Shown here: in pieces, positions 63,847-64,000 of the stretch
Layout of the letters: every line of letters begins with the position of its first letter
How positions within the stretch are numbered: position 1 is the first letter of the stretch
The notes under the pieces: generated by a model
The model's input: the letters and a program-made list of their open reading frames with translations, nothing else
Told to the model about the DNA's origin: nothing
Databases searched by the model: none
Translations under genes and position numbers: made by a program
NCBI GenBank assembly: GCA_002633005.1
Contig: NMRA01000705.1
Location: 71,701-135,700, forward strand
Reading direction: 5' to 3'
Origin: Phoronis australis
Taxonomy: Eukaryota > Phoronida > Phoronidae
Length of the DNA: 64,000 nt

Positions 63847-63966
63847 CTCAGTTCAGCTTCCCTCAGTCTAGACAGTGACCACTGTCTTATTGGCACGTAG
63901 GATGGTGGAGCTCCTGTAGGTGCTTCATACGCCGGCAGCTTTTCAGTGAATTATGCCTTGCACTGA
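63847..63966 (-). CDS. Possible partial exon of a further minus-strand gene
   Basis: On the minus strand a strong donor (GAACTGAG/GTAAGCC) ends at 63847, and a pyrimidine-poor TTTTAG lies at 63967. All three frames contain a stop if the whole span is used. Only one frame is open to the donor (LPAYEAPTGAPPSYVPIR within it), so the true exon must begin inside the span or be a 5' UTR exon. The protein is not recognised. Confidence 0.2.
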
Positions 63967-64000
63967 CTAAAACATCAAAGTCACATTGTAATAAATACCT

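Overview
The window is nuclear DNA of a multicellular animal. It carries four spliced protein-coding genes, interrupted by GT-AG introns and by many small DNA transposons and tandem repeats. The intron phases close in frame across 37 reconstructed coding exons. No bacterial operon, rRNA, CRISPR array or viral gene was seen. Gene content (fused FAD synthase, RFWD3) and transposon types (Kolobok-, hAT- and foldback-like elements) suggest a marine invertebrate such as a lancelet, other deuterostome or lophotrochozoan. Species cannot be fixed from sequence alone. Near-identical blocks beside single N bases suggest that two haplotypes of a polymorphic animal were joined in the assembly.

Layout. 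1-7140: no recognised host gene. It holds an inverted-repeat element (909-1592) and a 3.2-kb foldback element (3698-6926) with a fragment of a mobile-element protein inside and a nested MITE in one arm. 7141-30263 (+): FAD synthase FLAD1, 13 coding exons. Its introns hold a 251-bp-loop palindrome, a ~58-bp tandem array ending just before exon 3, a GGTCGGC-bounded element and a hAT-like element. Exons 3 and 4 are partly duplicated at an assembly join. 31761-34042 (-): a 342-residue protein of ciliary/sperm microtubule-inner-protein character, head-to-head with the next gene. 35579-46060 (+): an uncharacterised protein of about 408 residues with three Gly-Pro repeat motifs, an SPFH/vault-shoulder-like domain and a long charged coiled coil. 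47841-60996 (-): E3 ubiquitin ligase RFWD3, 12 coding exons, 741 residues. Its introns hold an array of CTCF-like motifs, a THAP-bearing TTAA element and two hAT-type elements. 61000-64000: no firm gene, with one possible exon at the right edge.

The genes are unrelated in pathway: FLAD1 makes FAD, RFWD3 acts in replication-fork and crosslink repair, and the two middle genes are probably structural. The adjacency looks like ordinary animal gene order. The best candidates for something undescribed are the vault/SPFH-like protein, the CTCF-motif array, the foldback element with cargo, and four exons whose splice junctions have been tandemly duplicated.
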